Assembly: GCA_035578155.1 (NCBI GenBank)
Contig: JAPWDM010000001.1
Span: 81,325,561-81,389,560, forward strand
Direction: 5' to 3'
DNA: 64,000 bases
Source of the DNA: Brachynemurus nebulosus
Taxonomy: Eukaryota > Arthropoda > Insecta > Neuroptera > Myrmeleontidae
A program made the translations under genes and the position numbers. The notes under the pieces are model-generated. The model searched no databases and was not told the DNA's origin. It was given only the letters and a program-made list of their open reading frames with translations. The first letter of the stretch is position 1. Each line of letters starts with the position of its first letter. Positions 61,588 to 64,000 of this stretch are shown in pieces.

Positions 61588-62030
61588 CCTCCGATTGAGC
61601 TAAAATTTGGTATACACACGCTCCTTGGCTACAGAAGTTACCCCCTAGACGGATTTTTGGCGACGCGGAGCAGAAGTTGTACTTTTGAGGGTCTAAAGTA
61701 GCAAAAAGTAGTATAATCGCATATCTCCGATTGAGCTCAAATTTGGTATACATACTTTTTTGGCTCAAGAAGTTACCTCCTAGACGGATGTTTGGTGACT
61801 CTGACCGGAAGTTATACTTTTGAAGGTCTAAAGTAGTAAAAAGTAGTATAATCGCTTACCTCCGATTGGGCTGAAATTCGATATACATACTCTTTTTGGC
61901 TTAAGAAGTTACCCCCTAAGCGGATTCTTAGTGACGTGAACCGGAAGTTGTACTTTTAAGGGTCTAAAATAGCAAGAAGTCGTACAGTAGATGTAAATAA
62001 ATATACTATTGGATACCTCCAATTGAGCAA
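61588..62030. repeat. Tandem repeat, about 135-bp units
   Basis: Units beginning CCTCCGATTGAGCTAAAATT at 61588, 61722, 61859 and a diverged one at 62016, each with AGAAGTTACCCCCTAGACGG and GGAAGTTGTACTTTTGAGGG. The minus-strand ORF at 61547-61768 is part of the repeat. Confidence 0.85.
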
Positions 62031-62119
62031 AATTTTTTTAAATATATTTTTCATAAATTAAAAAGTATTCTCTGAATGAATTTTTGGCAACTCGAACCGG
62101 AAATGTATTTTTTAACGCA

Positions 62120-62320
62120 AAACTAGGTGATGAGGTTAGTTAAAGTTAAGCTAGTTTAGCTGACTTTGACAATATACTTCGACTTTGATATAAAAACTAG
62201 CTGGTGAGGTTAGTTAAGGTTTGGTTAGTTTAGTTAGTTTTGACAATATACTTGGACTTTGTTATAAAAACTAAGTGGTGGGGTTTATTGAAGTTAGTTT
62301 TGGTTAGTTTTTGTTAGTTT
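62120..62320. repeat. Tandem repeat, about 72-bp units
   Basis: Three units sharing GAGGTTAGTTAA, TTTTGACAATATACTT and CTTTG-TATAAAAACTA. Confidence 0.75.
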
Positions 62321-62329
62321 ATTACTGAA

Positions 62330-62860
62330 ACGTCGAGCAAAGGGTAATTATTGACAAATAGGGCTTCTACCTTGTAATTACCTAAATATTATTTGATTAG
62401 CCTTTGCCCGAAAATGAGGTTTCAGTATTGTTGTCGCATTCGTTTTTCATTTACTTGTATCACTAGAAATCGTAATATACCATTAAAAATATTATATTTA
62501 AAATAAACTTATATACACATAAAGATTTATGCTATACGGGTATACATTATACAATACATAAAATGTATAATACATTATCTGTTCCATATATATATTAAGT
62601 TTTAGAATTGTAACACGTCATATCTTGAAAGCGAAGTTAGATATCAAAAAACTTTATTCTTCCTTTTTTGTTCTTTAATTTTTTATTCTAGAATTTTGTC
62701 CTTTAATTAACCTTGATCTTTAATTTTTGTTATTATGGTAACGGAAACCACTCCCTAAACCCGGAAAAACCCACTCCCTTAGAAATTTATTTGCCCGGAT
62801 ATACGTTTTTCATATTATTAATTAATATGATAAATGGATCTAAGTTCATGCGGACGATTC
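62330..62860. other. No gene seen
   Basis: AT-rich sequence between the tandem repeats and the second Merlin fragment. Confidence 0.4.
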
Positions 62861-63183
62861 GACGTCGCCATAAATATTCGCAAAGATGGTCTGCAAGACT
62901 ATCTTTGCGAATACCTGTTCGTGATAATGCATAACGCATCGTACGCCATGAGACTTCGGTGTTTTGGGTATGAACCCCTCTTTCCGAATCAACGAATTCA
63001 ATGCTGTGATTGACAGTAACTATGTACATATCCATATTCTTCTAGCCCTCCATATCCCTCCCAGCAATCAGAATAAATAGTTGTTCTGGGTGCAATGTGT
63101 TTTTTTATAAACCCTGATAATGTTTCTTTATCTTTTTTATTATCCGGGCAAATTTCTAAGCGGTACTTATTACTCTTTCGATT
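62861..63183 (-). pseudogene. Merlin transposase fragment, copy 2
   Basis: The same 323-bp length and edges as 59321-59643, with about 14 differences by my count (about 96% identical). Here the NHSIEFVDSERGVHTQN and GIRKDSLADHLCEYLWRRR frame is open over 82 codons. Both copies have the same start (GACGTCGCC) and end, so they are duplicates of one defective fragment. Confidence 0.82.
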
Positions 63184-64000
63184 TTTTTCGGTTTCTACAC
63201 GGAGAGAAAATTCCTATAAAAATTATTGTGCTCATACGGTTGGCAATAACGTGTCATGCAGTTCGCTACTCTTTAAAAGTGATCTCGAAAATTTTTCTTT
63301 TTTTCAAATTTAAAATTATGTTTTTCCGTTATAAGTTGTCGGATTAGTGTTTTTTAAGTTTCTTCAAATAGAGCTGAAAAAATTTCCACCAATTTATCTC
63401 TCATAATAAACTTTGTGCATAAAAACATAATCTGTGAAAGATAACCTCCATAAAATATCTAGTGAATTTTTTGTTTTTCTTCCTTCTTTGTATAAGCAAC
63501 TAAAAGTCACTACACAACTGATCTGAACAGAGACATACATATTGTGTATTTATTTGGATATTTTTTATACATATACATTCAACTGTCACTGTTTGTTTTG
63601 TTTACCTTTTTAATTCTAACTAAAAGTGAACTTTTTGTCAATTGATAATATTGTTACTACCAATTATTTAATAACAAACGCTTACATTTATATTTTATTT
63701 ATAATAATCAATGACAATAATCAATACTCAACAACATAATTAATAACAATAAAAGGAAAAACTCCACGGATTTACTTTTAATAATACCTGTGTACAAAGC
63801 AAGTTATTAATAACAATTAATATAATCTTTTTAAAACTATTAAATAAATTTTGTTTTTAAAAAACATAAAAGACTGTCAAACTGTTTACGCAAGAACACA
63901 CTCAGGTAATCGGACTTTCTCACTTGAAAATTGGCTTAATTAATTTCAAAACAAAACTTTCTGTTGAGCTAAAATTCATTTATACTTACAAGTGCTAATA
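63184..64000. other. No gene seen
   Basis: AT-rich sequence at the window end. The short ORFs overlapping 63095-63347 are chance frames. Confidence 0.4.

Overview
This is an AT-rich, repeat-packed stretch of an animal, most likely insect, genome. The sequence shows split genes with GT-AG introns, no operons, (TA)n and (CCA)n microsatellites, and many classes of eukaryotic transposable element. I cannot name the species; a hemipteroid insect is a guess from the repeat families only.

One host gene is visible. Four exons on the minus strand (55166-55030, 33929-33729, 26340-25997, 9748-9529) join in frame into about 300 residues carrying two CUB domains with conserved cysteines and several N-glycosylation sequons. 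They resemble insect proteins annotated as suppressor of lurcher 1-like (extracellular CUB proteins linked to glutamate receptors). The three introns are about 21.1, 7.4 and 16.2 kb, so most of the window is intronic and everything in it is transposon or decayed DNA. The start and end of the gene lie outside the window or were not found.

Layout. 1-1972: right part of a long-inverted-repeat (LTIR) element with a solo LTR inserted. 3461-6419: second LTIR element with nested insertions. 7713-9455: fold-back element made of tandem arrays. 10657-10931: long hairpin MITE. 11522-17626: 6.1-kb Tc1/mariner-like element with a six-exon DDE transposase. 18760-23537: complete, recent Ty3/Gypsy retrotransposon (minus strand) with near-identical LTRs but two stops in pol. 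24368-24999: hAT-type element. 25200-25930: mariner remnant. 28591-30865: third LTIR element. 31083-32357: TIR element beside a long (TA)n. 34082-34329: small MITE. 35860-39145: broken LINE. 39166-41219: Helitron-like element with hairpin and CTAG end.

41948-51267 is the most unusual object: a 9.3-kb Polinton/Maverick-like element with about 2.5-kb terminal inverted repeats and a 6-bp target duplication (GGTCTT). It lacks the recognisable Polinton polymerase, integrase and capsid genes, carries decayed short genes (one of them inside the inverted repeats), and holds a three-level nest of MITEs. 52672-54507: DDE-transposase-like pseudogene split by another TIR element. 56574-57227: PIF/Harbinger remnant. 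57395-61240: relic related to the Polinton arms, now dominated by satellites, with a Merlin (IS1595-type) transposase fragment embedded and a second copy of that fragment at 62861-63183.

All boundaries were read by eye from target-site duplications, inverted repeats, splice sites and reading frames. Family names rest on recognised motifs, not on database searches.
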